DNA of 64,000 nt, taken from Serinicoccus chungangensis. Lineage in GTDB: Bacteria > Actinomycetota > Actinomycetes > Actinomycetales > Dermatophilaceae. Numbering within the stretch: the first letter of the stretch is position 1; each line of letters opens with the position of its first letter. The position numbers were made by a program, and so were the translations under genes. The notes under the pieces are model-generated. The model searched no databases, had not been told where the DNA came from, and was given only the letters and a program-made list of their open reading frames with translations. The DNA lies in contig NZ_LQBL01000027.1 of the NCBI RefSeq assembly GCF_001483745.1, forward strand, positions 124,001 through 188,000, given 5' to 3'. This document shows, piece after piece, positions 47,578-56,488 of this stretch.

Positions 47578-48387
47578 CCGCGGGTCCAGCGCCAGCGCCG
47601 TGGCGCCCTCGGGCAGCGGCGGGGGAGTGCCGCCCCAGGCGGGGCAGACCGCGCGGTGGGCGCACCACGAGCACGCCCGTCCCGGTCGGGCCCGCCAGTC
47701 ACCGGTCCTCGCCACCTGCTCGATCGCGGCCCAGAGCGCCCGGACCTTGCGCTCGGTGGCGAGCAGGTCGGCCTCGCTGGGGTCGATCCACAGGACCGTA
47801 CGGTCGCGCAGGTAGACGAGCTGGAGCCGGCTCGGCAGGACACCGCGGCTGCGCCACAGCGCCAGCGCGTAGAACTTCAGCTGGAACAGCGCCCGGCCCT
47901 CGAAGGTCTCGGAGGGGGAGCGCCCGGTCTTGTAGTCCACGACCCGCAGCCGCCCGTCCGGGGCCTCGTCGAGCCGGTCGACGTAGCCACGGATGACGAG
48001 GCCGTCGAGGTCAGCCTCGACGTAGAGCTCCCGCTCGGCCGGCTGCAACCGGGTGGGGTCCTCGAGCGCGAACCAGCTGCGCAGCAGCTCCTCCGTCCCG
48101 CCGCTGGCGTCCTCGGCCAGCTCGGCCAGCACCGGGTCGGCGAGCAGCAGCCGCTCCCACTCGCCGGGCACGAGGTCGGTGGCCGCCTCCAGGGTGCGGT
48201 TCCCGGGCGGCAGGTCGAAGAGGCGGTCCAGCACGGCGTGCACCAAGCTGCCGCGGGCGGCGGCGGCGCTCGGCGGTTCCGGGAGCCGGTCGACGATCCG
48301 GAAGCGGTAGAGCAGAGGGCACTGCATGAAGTCGGCGGCCCGCGAGGGGGACAGGGCCCGGGCGTGGTGCTCGGTGACCGCCTCCAT
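47563..48387 (-). CDS. RecB-like PD-(D/E)XK nuclease with Fe-S cysteines
   Basis: A 274-aa single-domain nuclease. RGYVDRLDEAP and RVVDYKTGRSP supply the catalytic D and D-x-K; QLKFYALAL is the RecB-family QxxxY motif. One N-terminal Cys (CPLLYRF) and a C-terminal cluster (CSWCAHRAVC) suggest an AddB-type [4Fe-4S]. ATG 48387 is leaderless. Target unknown. Confidence 0.9.
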   Translation of the reverse strand: MEAVTEHHARALSPSRAADFMQCPLLYRFRIVDRLPEPPSAAAARGSLVHAVLDRLFDLPPGNRTLEAATDLVPGEWERLLLADPVLAELAEDASGGTEELLRSWFALEDPTRLQPAERELYVEADLDGLVIRGYVDRLDEAPDGRLRVVDYKTGRSPSETFEGRALFQLKFYALALWRSRGVLPSRLQLVYLRDRTVLWIDPSEADLLATERKVRALWAAIEQVARTGDWRARPGRACSWCAHRAVCPAWGGTPPPLPEGATALALDPRSAAG

Positions 48388-48394
48388 GGTCCGC

Positions 48395-48400
48395 ACTCTA
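48395..48400 (-). promoter_or_regulatory. Leaderless -10 hexamer of the RecB-like gene
   Basis: TAGAGT on the minus strand, 7 nt before ATG 48387; it shares two base pairs with the opposite -10. Confidence 0.55.
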
Positions 48401-48404
48401 CGCT
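48399..48404 (+). promoter_or_regulatory. Leaderless -10 hexamer of the M50 protease gene
   Basis: TACGCT, 6 nt before ATG 48411; overlaps the divergent -10 at 48395-48400. Confidence 0.55.
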
Positions 48405-48410
48405 CGGGGC

Positions 48411-49511
48411 ATGGAGCGAGCACCCGGCTGGCGCGTCGGCACCCTGTGCGGCATCCCGATCTTCCTGGGCCGCAGCTGGGTCCTCGTGGCGGTGCTCATG
48501 ATCGCGCTCTTCGGCCCCACGGTGCAGCGCACGCTGCCCGGTCTGGGGGTGTGGAGCTACGCGGTGGCGTTCGCCTTCGTCGTCCTGCTGCTGGTGTCGG
48601 TGCTCGTGCACGAGGCCGCGCACGCGCTGGTCGCGCAGGGCGTCGGCTTCGGGGTCTCCCGCATCGTGGCGGACTTCTGGGGCGGGCACACCGCCCACGA
48701 CGGCGCCGGCGGCACCCCCGCCCGCAGCGCCGCGGTCGCGGTCGTCGGGCCGCTGGCCAACGGGCTGCTCGCCCTGCTCGGGTGGTGGGCCATGGGGCTC
48801 CTCGACGGCACCGGCGTCCCGCTGCTGCTCGCGTATGCCTTCACCTGGGCCAACTCCTTCGTCGCGGTCTTCAACCTCGTCCCCGGCCTGCCCCTGGACG
48901 GCGGGTTCCTGCTGGAGGCGCTCGTCTGGGGCGTGACCGGCAACCGGCACCGGGGCACCCTGGTGGCCGGGTGGTCCGGCCGGCTCGTCGTGGTGCTCGT
49001 CGCGGTCGTGCTGCTGGTGCCCCCGCTGCTGGCCGGCGACCGGGTGCCCTGGACCCGGGTCGCCTGGGTGGCCCTCATCGGGGTGTTCCTCTGGCAGGGC
49101 GCGAGCCAGGCCATCCGGCTCGGCCGTCAGGGGATGCGCGCCTCCCGGCTCACCCTCGCCGACGCCGCGCACCGGCCGGGGGTGGTCGCGGCCGACGCGC
49201 CGCTGCACACCGTGCCGTGGGGCGAGCACCCGGTCTGGGTGGTGGTCGACGACCAGGGCCGCCCGGACGGCCTGGTCGACCCGCCGGCGCTGCAGCAGGT
49301 GCCCCGCGAGGCGTGGCCGAGCACCACGACCGCCGCGGTGGCCGTCCGGCTCCCGGCCGGCTGGGCGGTGCCCCTGCCGCCGCAGACCCGCCTGGACGCC
49401 GTCATCGCGGTGATGCGCCGCTCCGGCTCGGGGGTGGTCGCGCTGCTCGACGACCAGGGGCGGCCCTGGGGCGTGGTGAGCACCCACGACGTCACCGGCA
49501 GCCGCTCGTAG
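48411..49511 (+). CDS. Site-2-protease family (M50) metalloprotease
   Basis: A 366-aa intramembrane protease: zinc motif HEAAH in LVHEAAHALV, third-ligand region NLVPGLPLDGGF, six or so membrane helices in the first 225 residues, then a cytosolic CBS-like domain. Such enzymes cut anti-sigma factors or other membrane proteins; no sigma/anti-sigma pair is adjacent. Confidence 0.93.
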   Translation: MERAPGWRVGTLCGIPIFLGRSWVLVAVLMIALFGPTVQRTLPGLGVWSYAVAFAFVVLLLVSVLVHEAAHALVAQGVGFGVSRIVADFWGGHTAHDGAGGTPARSAAVAVVGPLANGLLALLGWWAMGLLDGTGVPLLLAYAFTWANSFVAVFNLVPGLPLDGGFLLEALVWGVTGNRHRGTLVAGWSGRLVVVLVAVVLLVPPLLAGDRVPWTRVAWVALIGVFLWQGASQAIRLGRQGMRASRLTLADAAHRPGVVAADAPLHTVPWGEHPVWVVVDDQGRPDGLVDPPALQQVPREAWPSTTTAAVAVRLPAGWAVPLPPQTRLDAVIAVMRRSGSGVVALLDDQGRPWGVVSTHDVTGSRS

Positions 49512-49514
49512 ACT
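49509..49514 (+). promoter_or_regulatory. Leaderless -10 hexamer of trmI
   Basis: TAGACT, 6 nt before ATG 49521, overlapping the stop of the M50 gene. Confidence 0.6.
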
Positions 49515-49520
49515 GACCCG

Positions 49521-50543
49521 ATGACCAGGCCGACGGGCGCCGACATGCGGCGCGGACCCTTCCGGGCGGGCGACCGCGTGCAGCTGACCGACCCCAAGGG
49601 TCGCCTGCACACCATCACCCTGGAGGCCGGCAAGGAGTTCCACACCCACCGGGGCCACCTGCGTCACGACGACGTCATCGGTGCGCCCGACGGCACGGTG
49701 GTCCGGCACACCTCGGGCGCCGACTACCTCGCGCTGCGGCCGCTGCTGTCCGACTTCGTCCTGTCGATGCCCCGGGGCGCGCAGGTCGTCTACCCCAAGG
49801 ACGCCGGCCAGATCGTCACCTACGCCGACATCTTCCCGGGCGCGACCGTCGTCGAGGCCGGGGTCGGCTCGGGGGCGCTCTCCCTGTCGCTGCTCCGCGC
49901 GGTGGGGGAGCAGGGCCGGCTGCTGAGCTTCGAGCGGCGCGAGGACTTCGCCGACATCGCCCGTGCCAACGCCCGGGCGTTCTTCGGGCTGGACCACCCG
50001 GCCTGGACGGTCACCGTCGGCGACCTCGTCGACGCGCTGCCGGAGGCGGTCGAGCCGGGCACCGTCGACCGGGTCGTCCTCGACATGCTGGCGCCGTGGG
50101 ACTGCCTCGGGGTGGTGGCCGACGCGCTCGCCCCCGGGGGCGTCCTCATCTGCTACGTGGCCACCACCACCCAGCTGTCGCGGGTCGCCGAGGCGGCCAA
50201 GGCCGCCGGCGGCTGGACCCCGCCGCAGGCCTGGGAGTCGATGAACCGCGGGTGGCACCTGGAGGGCCTGGCGGTGCGCCCCGAGCACCGGATGCACGGG
50301 CATACCGGTTTCCTCGTCACGCTGCGCCGGCTCGCACCGGACACCGACGCCCACCTGCGCCGCAGCCGTCCCGCCCCCGGCGCCTACGGGGAGGACTACG
50401 TGCCCGCCAGCGGCGACTGGAGCGCCGCCGACCTCGGCGAGCGCCCGGTCTCGGACAAGAAGCTGCGGCGCACCCGCCGCGACGCGCAGGGCACCGCCGA
50501 CCGGGTGACCGGCATGGCCACCGAGGGTGAGGAGGAGGGATGA
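49521..50543 (+). CDS. trmI: tRNA (adenine-58-N1)-methyltransferase TrmI
   Basis: A 340-aa Rossmann methyltransferase making m1A58 in the T loop. It shows [17 protein letters not shown], the SAM motif [16 protein letters not shown] and [12 protein letters not shown]. The C-terminal 60 residues are charged and low in complexity. Its stop overlaps the arc ATG. TrmI directly before arc is a common actinobacterial order. Confidence 0.95.
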   Translation: MTRPTGADMRRGPFRAGDRVQLTDPKGRLHTITLEAGKEFHTHRGHLRHDDVIGAPDGTVVRHTSGADYLALRPLLSDFVLSMPRGAQVVYPKDAGQIVTYADIFPGATVVEAGVGSGALSLSLLRAVGEQGRLLSFERREDFADIARANARAFFGLDHPAWTVTVGDLVDALPEAVEPGTVDRVVLDMLAPWDCLGVVADALAPGGVLICYVATTTQLSRVAEAAKAAGGWTPPQAWESMNRGWHLEGLAVRPEHRMHGHTGFLVTLRRLAPDTDAHLRRSRPAPGAYGEDYVPASGDWSAADLGERPVSDKKLRRTRRDAQGTADRVTGMATEGEEEG

Positions 50544-52180
50544 CCGAGGCGTCATCACGCGAGCGGCACCTCGAGCAGCAGGTGCAGTCGCTCAGCACCC
50601 GGGTCAGCGAGCTCAAGGGGCAGAACGACGCGCTCACGACCACGCTCAAGAGCGCCAAGCAGCAGATCGTCGGGCTGCGCGAGGACCTGGACGCCCTCGC
50701 CTCCCCGCCGCTCGCCATGGGCCAGGTGCTGCGGCTCGTCGGCGACGGCACCGCGGACGTCTCGCTGTCCGGGCGGCGCATCCGCACCCAGATCTCCTCC
50801 GAGGTCGACACCGGCGAGCTGCGGCCCGGCCGGGAGGTGCTGCTCAACGAGGCGCAGGCCATCGTGGGGGTGGCCGACTACGAGCGGGCGGGTGACGTCG
50901 TCACCTGCAAGGAGGTGCTCGAGGACGGGCGGCTCAGCGTGCTCGTCCGCGGCGAGGACGAGCGGATCGCCCGGCGCGCGGGCTCGCTCGGCGAGGCGAC
51001 GGTCCGGGTGGGTGACGCGCTGCTGCTGGACCCGCGCAGCGGCTTCGTCACCGAGCGGATCGAGCGGCCCGAGGTCACCGAGCTCATGCTCGAGGAGGTG
51101 CCGGACATCTCCTACGCCGACATCGGCGGTCTCACGGGGCAGATCGAGCAGATCCGGGACGCCGTCGAACTGCCGTTCCTGCACGCCGACCTCTACGCCG
51201 CCCACGACCTGCGGCCACCGAAGGGGGTCCTGCTCTACGGCCCGCCGGGGTGCGGCAAGACGCTCATCGCCAAGGCGGTGGCGGCCTCGCTCGCCCGGCA
51301 GGCGGCCGAGCAGCGGGGTCTGGCCCCGGGCAGCGCGCGCAGCTACTTCCTCAACATCAAGGGCCCCGAGCTGCTCAACAAGTACGTCGGGGAGACCGAG
51401 CGGCACATCCGGCTCATCTTCCAGCGGGCCCGCGAGAAGTCGGCCGAGGGCGACCCGGTCGTGGTGTTCTTCGACGAGATGGAGTCGCTCTTCCGCACCC
51501 GCGGCTCCGGGGTGTCCTCCGACGTGGAGACGACGATCGTGCCCCAGCTGCTCGCCGAGATCGACGGGGTGGAGCGGCTGGACAACGTCATCGTCATCGG
51601 CGCCTCCAACCGCGAGGACATGATCGACCCGGCGATCCTGCGCCCCGGCCGCCTGGACGTGAAGATCAAGATCGAGCGCCCGGACGCGCAGGGGGCCCGC
51701 GACATCTTCTCCAAGTACCTCACCCCCGGCATACCGCTGCACGACACCGCGCTGCAGGCGCACGGCGGGGACCGGGAGGCGACGGTCGCCGCGCTCATCG
51801 ACGGCGTCGTCGAGCGGATGTATGCCGTGTCCCCGGCCAACGCCTTCCTCGAGGTGACTTACGCCGGGGGTGACCGGGAGGTGCTCTACTTCCGCGACTT
51901 CGCCTCCGGCGCGATGGTGCACAACATCGTCGACCGGGCCAAGAAGCTCGCGATCAAGGACTCCCTCACGCTCGGGGAGCGGGGGCTGCGCGAGCGGCAC
52001 CTGGAGCAGGCCTACCTGGACGAGTTCAAGGAGAACGAGGACCTGCCCAACACCACCAACCCGGACGACTGGGCGCGCGTGTCGGGCAAGAAGGGTGAGC
52101 GGATCACCTACATCCGCACCCTCGTCGGTGACGCCTCCGGCACCCAGCCCGGCCGCTCGGTCGACCTCGGCGAGCGCTGA
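50540..52180 (+). CDS. arc: Proteasome-type AAA+ ATPase ARC/Mpa, lacking the C-terminal docking tail
   Basis: A 546-aa hexameric unfoldase: N-terminal coiled coil that binds Pup (about 8-50), OB domains (about 55-200), AAA+ domain with Walker A GPPGCGKT (about 233-240), Walker [13 protein letters not shown] and arginine-finger region [15 protein letters not shown]. In species with a 20S core, Mpa ends in a Gln-Tyr-Leu-type tail that opens the proteasome gate; this protein ends [10 protein letters not shown]. With no prcBA genes nearby it probably works without the core. Confidence 0.95.
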   Translation: MTEASSRERHLEQQVQSLSTRVSELKGQNDALTTTLKSAKQQIVGLREDLDALASPPLAMGQVLRLVGDGTADVSLSGRRIRTQISSEVDTGELRPGREVLLNEAQAIVGVADYERAGDVVTCKEVLEDGRLSVLVRGEDERIARRAGSLGEATVRVGDALLLDPRSGFVTERIERPEVTELMLEEVPDISYADIGGLTGQIEQIRDAVELPFLHADLYAAHDLRPPKGVLLYGPPGCGKTLIAKAVAASLARQAAEQRGLAPGSARSYFLNIKGPELLNKYVGETERHIRLIFQRAREKSAEGDPVVVFFDEMESLFRTRGSGVSSDVETTIVPQLLAEIDGVERLDNVIVIGASNREDMIDPAILRPGRLDVKIKIERPDAQGARDIFSKYLTPGIPLHDTALQAHGGDREATVAALIDGVVERMYAVSPANAFLEVTYAGGDREVLYFRDFASGAMVHNIVDRAKKLAIKDSLTLGERGLRERHLEQAYLDEFKENEDLPNTTNPDDWARVSGKKGERITYIRTLVGDASGTQPGRSVDLGER

Positions 52181-52185
52181 GCACC

Positions 52186-52527
52186 GTGCACCGCCTCGGG
52201 GACGTGCTGCTGCTTCTCGTCTTCGCCGTCGCCGGGCGGTCCAGCCACGAGCTGGGCCTCACGCCGCTCGGGGTCCTGCAGACCGCGTGGCCCTTCGCGG
52301 TCGGCACGGCCGTCGGGTGGATGCTCACCTGGCGGGCGCGACGCTGGTGGGTGGAGGGTCTCGCCGTCGGCGGGATGGCCCTGGCCGTCGGGATGCTGCT
52401 GCGCGTCGTCACCGGCGCCGGCGCCGCCCCGGCCTTCGTGGTCGTGGCCGCGGTCGTCCTCGTGGGGGGCGCGCTGGGCTGGCGGGCGGTCGTGCAAGCG
52501 CTGTCGGTGCGCAGGCGTAGGGTCTGA
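52186..52527 (+). CDS. DUF3054 membrane protein
   Basis: A 113-aa protein with four predicted membrane helices and a basic C-terminus; matches DUF3054 (LGDVLLLLVFAVAGRSSHE, VGWMLTWRARRWW). GTG 52186 starts 5 nt after arc. Function unknown. Confidence 0.88.
   Translation: MHRLGDVLLLLVFAVAGRSSHELGLTPLGVLQTAWPFAVGTAVGWMLTWRARRWWVEGLAVGGMALAVGMLLRVVTGAGAAPAFVVVAAVVLVGGALGWRAVVQALSVRRRRV
52518..52523 (+). promoter_or_regulatory. Leaderless -10 hexamer of the MFS fusion gene
   Basis: TAGGGT, 7 nt before ATG 52531, within the last codons of the DUF3054 gene. Confidence 0.55.
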
Positions 52528-52530
52528 GGC

Positions 52531-54558
52531 ATGACGGCGGGTGCGGACGAGAAGACCACGACGGCCCCCGCACCCACCACCCCCACCACGGCGATCATCG
52601 TCGTCCTGTCCCTCTGCGGCACCCTCGTCTCGCTGCAGCAGACGCTGGTCCTGCCGCTGCTGCCGGTCTTCCCGGAGATCCTCGGCACCACCAGCGACAA
52701 CGCGTCCTGGCTGGTCACGGTGACGCTGCTCACCGCGGCGGTCGGTACCCCGATCGTGTCCCGCCTCGCCGACATGTTCGGCAAGCGGCTGCTGCTCATC
52801 GTCTGCATGTGGGCGGTCATCGCCGGGTCGGTCGTCTCGGCCCTCAGCTCCGAGCTCGCGCTCGTCGTGCTGGGGCGCGGGCTCAGCGGTCTCGGGGCCT
52901 GCCTGGTGCCGGTGGGGATCAGCATCATGCGCGACCACCTGCCGGCCGACCGGGTCGGCTCCGGCGTGGCGCTCATGTCGGCGACGCTGGGCATCGGTGG
53001 CGCGATCGGGATGCCGCTGGCCGGCGTCATCTACGACAACCTCGACTGGCACGCGCTGTTCTACGTCTCCGGCGGGTTCGCCGTCGTCATGCTCGTCGCG
53101 GTCTACCTCGTCGTGCCGGAGTCGACGGTCAAGACCCGGGGCCGCTTCGACTACGTGGGGGCGGTGCTGCTCTCGGTGGCGCTGACCTGCTTCCTGCTGG
53201 CCGTCAGCAAGGCCGGCACCTGGGGGTGGGCCTCCCCGCTCACCCTCAGCCTCCTCGCGGCGGCTGGTCTGGTGCTGGCCGCGTGGGTCCCCTGGGAGCT
53301 GCGCACCGGCCAGCCGCTGGTCGACATCCGCACCTCGATGCGCCGCACGGTGCTGCTCACCAACGCCGCCTCGGTCCTCATCGGCTTCGCGATGTTCGCC
53401 AACTTCCTCACCTCGGCCCAGCAGGTGCAGATGCCGGCGGACACCGGCTACGGCTTCGGGCTCTCCGCGGTGTCCACCGGCCTGGTCCTGCTGCCCAGCG
53501 GCCTGCTCATGGTCGCGATGTCGCCGGTCTCCGCCGGGCTCATCCGCCGCTACGGCGCCCGGGCGGTCCTCATCGCCGGCGCGGTGACGATCGCGCTGGG
53601 CTTCATCGGCCGCTCGCTGCTGCACGGCAGCGTCCTGGAGGTGGTCGTCACCTCGAGCATCGCCTCGCTCGGCACCGCCCTGGCCTTCGCGGCCATGCCC
53701 ACGCTCATCATGCGCGCCGTCCCCATCACCGAGACCGCCTCGGCCAACGGGCTCAACACCCTCCTGCGCTCGATCGGCACGTCCTCGGCCTCGGCGCTCG
53801 TCGCCGCCGTCTTCGCCGCCACCATGACCGCCACCGCCAGCGGCTTCCCGGCGCCCTCGTTCGCGGCATACCAGCTCATCTTCTGGGCCGGCGCCGCAGC
53901 CTCCCTCGGCGGCGGGCTCATCGCGGCGTTCATCCGGCGCCCGCAACGGGTGAGCGTCGAGGAGCCCGGCGCCGCGGCCGCCCCGACGGGGGAGCGGACC
54001 GAGGTCAAGCACGCGGGGATGGGCGACCTGCCCGAGCTGCTCGTGCGCGGGCGGGTCGTGGGGCCCCGCGGCGGTCCGCTGCGGCAGGCGGTCACCACGG
54101 TGCTGCGCCCCGACGGCACCCACATCGACTGGGGCCGGACGGACAACGACGGGCGCTACACCCTCGCGCTGCCCGAGCCGGGGGCCTACCTGCTCGTCGT
54201 GTCCGCGGACGGGTGGGCGCCGCAGTCGTGCCTCGTCGACCTGGCCGTCGGGCACGAGGAGGACGTGACGATGACGCGACGGCTGCTGCTCTCCGGGCAC
54301 GTCCTCGACGACGGCCGGCCGCTGGGCGGCGTGCTCGTCTCGCTCATCAAGCACTCCGGGGAGTACGTCGCGACGGCGCACACCGACCCCGACGGCTACT
54401 ACGAGGTCGGGCTGCCGCCCCCAGGCCGCTACGTCCTCACCGCCGTTGACCACGACGCCGGCCGCACCCGCTCCCGCGCGCTCACGGTCCTGGCCACCTC
54501 CACCACCCTCGACCTCGACATGGTCACCGGCGTCCCGCGGCCGCGGGTCGACGCCTGA
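52531..54558 (+). CDS. MFS transporter fused to carboxypeptidase-regulatory-like domains
   Basis: A 675-aa protein. Residues 20-470 are a 14-helix DHA2-type major facilitator (SRLADMFGKRLLLIV motif A, GRGLSGLGACLVPVGISIMRD). Residues about 505-585 and 586-670 are two beta-sandwich repeats of the carboxypeptidase-regulatory/CnaB type (GRTDNDGRYTLALPEPGAYL; HTDPDGYYEVGLPPPGRYVL). Such tails are usually on secreted proteins, so their place on an MFS C-terminus is unusual. Substrate unknown. It separates arc from dop. Confidence 0.88.
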   Translation: MTAGADEKTTTAPAPTTPTTAIIVVLSLCGTLVSLQQTLVLPLLPVFPEILGTTSDNASWLVTVTLLTAAVGTPIVSRLADMFGKRLLLIVCMWAVIAGSVVSALSSELALVVLGRGLSGLGACLVPVGISIMRDHLPADRVGSGVALMSATLGIGGAIGMPLAGVIYDNLDWHALFYVSGGFAVVMLVAVYLVVPESTVKTRGRFDYVGAVLLSVALTCFLLAVSKAGTWGWASPLTLSLLAAAGLVLAAWVPWELRTGQPLVDIRTSMRRTVLLTNAASVLIGFAMFANFLTSAQQVQMPADTGYGFGLSAVSTGLVLLPSGLLMVAMSPVSAGLIRRYGARAVLIAGAVTIALGFIGRSLLHGSVLEVVVTSSIASLGTALAFAAMPTLIMRAVPITETASANGLNTLLRSIGTSSASALVAAVFAATMTATASGFPAPSFAAYQLIFWAGAAASLGGGLIAAFIRRPQRVSVEEPGAAAAPTGERTEVKHAGMGDLPELLVRGRVVGPRGGPLRQAVTTVLRPDGTHIDWGRTDNDGRYTLALPEPGAYLLVVSADGWAPQSCLVDLAVGHEEDVTMTRRLLLSGHVLDDGRPLGGVLVSLIKHSGEYVATAHTDPDGYYEVGLPPPGRYVLTAVDHDAGRTRSRALTVLATSTTLDLDMVTGVPRPRVDA

Positions 54559-54572
54559 GCGGGGGCGGCCGC

Positions 54573-56126
54573 ATGGGCGTGGGCAGGGTCATGGGCGTCG
54601 AGACCGAGCTCGGCATCACCAGCACGCAGCGGGACGCCGCCGGGCAGCCGGTGACCCCGATGGTCCTCTCCGGGCAGGTGGTCCGGGCGTATGCCGCGGG
54701 CGCGGCCGCCGGGGCGGCGCTGCCCGCTGCCGCGGGGTGGGACTACGCCGACGAGACACCGCTGCGGGACGCGCGCGGCTTCGAGATGGCCCGCGCGCTG
54801 GCGCACCGCTCGCAGCTCACCGATGTCGAGGACCCGACGATCGCCACCTCGGTGCTGTCCAACGGGGCCCGGTTCTACGTCGACCACGCCCACCCGGAGT
54901 ACTCCAGCCCCGAGGTGACCGGCCCGCTCGCGGCGGTGTGCTGGGACCGGGCGGGGGAGGAGGTCGCCCTCGCGGCGGTCCGCACCCTCGCGCAGGAGGG
55001 CCTGGACGTGCGCCTCTACAAGAACAACGTGGACGGCAAGGGCGCCTCCTACGGCACCCACGAGAACTACCTCGTGCCCCGGTCGGTCCCCTTCGACCGG
55101 CTGGCCGCGCACCTCATCCCCTTCCTCGTCGCCCGGCCGGTGATCGCCGGGGCCGGGCGGGTGGGGCTCGGGCAGGCCAGCGAGCGCCCTGGCTTCCAGC
55201 TCTCCCAGCGCGCCGACTACCTCGAGGCCGAGATCGGCCTGGAGACCACGCTGCGCCGGCCCATCGTCAACACCCGCGACGAGCCGCACGCCACGCCGCA
55301 CCTGCACCGTCGTCTGCACGTCATCGTCGGGGACGCGACGATGGCCGACGTCACGACCTACCTCGCCCTGGGGTCGCTGTCGGCGGTGCTGCGCGTGGTC
55401 GAGACCCACCCGCACCTGCTCGACGGGCTGGCCCTGGCGCGTCCCGTCGCCGCGGCCCAGCAGGTCAGCCACGACCCCACGCTGCGGGCGACGGTGCAGC
55501 TGGCCGACGGCCGCAGCCTCACCGGGCTGGACCTGCTCGAGGCGCACCTCGACGCCGCCGAGGAGGCTTCGGGGTCCGGGCACGAGGCCTGGTCGGAGAC
55601 GGGGGAAGGGCAGACCGCGCCGCTGCTGCGCCGGTGGCGGGAGGTCCTGGACACCCTGCGGCGCGACCCGTCCGGAGCCGCGGGGCAGGTCGAGTGGGTC
55701 GCCAAGCGGCAGCTGCTCGAGCGCTTCGCCGAGCGCGCGGGGGTGGGCTGGGAGGACCCCCGGCTGGCGGCCATGGACATCCAGTGGCACGACCTGGACC
55801 CCGACCGCGGCCTGGCCCGCAAGCTGCGGGCCGCGGGGCGCCTGGAGCGTCTCGTCTCTGACGAGGACATCGCCCACGCCGTCACCCACCCGCCCGAGGA
55901 CACCCGGGCCTGGTTCCGCGGCGAGGTGGTGCGGCGCTACGGCGCGGGCGGGGGAGTGCGGGCCGCCTCCTGGGACTCGGTCGTGCTCGCCGACGAGCGC
56001 GGCCGGCTGCGCCGGGTGCGCATCGAGGAGCCCACCGGCGGGCGCCGGGACCGGGTCGCCGACCTGCTGGACCGGCATACCGACGCCGCCGGGCTGCTCT
56101 CCGAGCTCGTCAGCGAGGACGTCTGA
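54573..56126 (+). CDS. dop: Pup deamidase/depupylase Dop
   Basis: A 517-aa glutamine-synthetase-fold enzyme that deamidates Pup's C-terminal Gln and removes Pup from substrates. Family features: MGVETELGIT start, catalytic Asp D104 in FYVDHAHPEYSSP, NNVDGKGASYGTHENYL, and [12 protein letters not shown]. The Dop-specific loop lies at about 40-60. ATG 54573 is taken; GTG 54579 would also fit. A hairpin follows the stop at 56168-56197. Confidence 0.95.
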   Translation: MGVGRVMGVETELGITSTQRDAAGQPVTPMVLSGQVVRAYAAGAAAGAALPAAAGWDYADETPLRDARGFEMARALAHRSQLTDVEDPTIATSVLSNGARFYVDHAHPEYSSPEVTGPLAAVCWDRAGEEVALAAVRTLAQEGLDVRLYKNNVDGKGASYGTHENYLVPRSVPFDRLAAHLIPFLVARPVIAGAGRVGLGQASERPGFQLSQRADYLEAEIGLETTLRRPIVNTRDEPHATPHLHRRLHVIVGDATMADVTTYLALGSLSAVLRVVETHPHLLDGLALARPVAAAQQVSHDPTLRATVQLADGRSLTGLDLLEAHLDAAEEASGSGHEAWSETGEGQTAPLLRRWREVLDTLRRDPSGAAGQVEWVAKRQLLERFAERAGVGWEDPRLAAMDIQWHDLDPDRGLARKLRAAGRLERLVSDEDIAHAVTHPPEDTRAWFRGEVVRRYGAGGGVRAASWDSVVLADERGRLRRVRIEEPTGGRRDRVADLLDRHTDAAGLLSELVSEDV

Positions 56127-56167
56127 GCCGCGACCGCCCCCGGGCCGCCGACACGTCGGTCCGGACC

Positions 56168-56197
56168 GGCTCAGCCACGCACGTGCGCGGCTGAGCC
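56168..56197. terminator. Hairpin between dop and pup
   Basis: GGCTCAGCC and GGCTGAGCC with a 12-nt loop. The right arm and loop share CACGTGCGCGGCTGAGCCGA with a site at 59717. It should separate dop from the independently promoted pup-pafA pair. Confidence 0.6.
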
Positions 56198-56259
56198 GAC
56201 GGCTGCGGGCGTATCGCCGGGACGCGGCGCGGGCAGGAGAGGGGGGTGGTGCTCTGCCC

Positions 56260-56265
56260 TAGGAT
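56260..56265 (+). promoter_or_regulatory. Leaderless -10 hexamer of pup
   Basis: TAGGAT, 6 nt before ATG 56272. Confidence 0.6.
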
Positions 56266-56271
56266 CGGGGT

Positions 56272-56478
56272 ATGTCGCAGCAGCAGTTCGACCGCCGACG
56301 GGACAGCGGCGCCGGGGACGGCCCGGAGCCGGACGCCACCCCGCCCCCTGCGGCACCGTCGGCGCAGAGCGCCGAGCGGGACGCGGCCCTGGACTCCCTG
56401 CTCGACGAGATCGACGGGGTGCTGGAGACCAACGCGACCGAGTTCGTGCACGGCTTCGTGCAGAAGGGCGGCCAGTGA
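56272..56478 (+). CDS. pup: Prokaryotic ubiquitin-like protein Pup
   Basis: A 68-aa intrinsically disordered tag. The C-terminus ends GGQ, so Dop must deamidate it before PafA can ligate it. The conserved region is [20 protein letters not shown], which binds ARC, Dop and PafA; the N-terminal half is Ala/Pro/Asp-rich. pafA follows after 10 nt; prcB and prcA, which normally lie between, are absent. Confidence 0.97.
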   Translation: MSQQQFDRRRDSGAGDGPEPDATPPPAAPSAQSAERDAALDSLLDEIDGVLETNATEFVHGFVQKGGQ

Positions 56479-56488
56479 CGGTGCCGCC

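Noticed and set aside
47877-50558. 893-codon minus-strand open frame opposite the M50 protease and trmI
   Set aside because: Low-complexity antisense shadow; both plus-strand genes have catalytic motifs.
52108-54453. 781-codon minus-strand open frame opposite the MFS gene
   Set aside because: Composed largely of Arg/Asp/Gly/Gln runs typical of antisense frames in GC-rich DNA.
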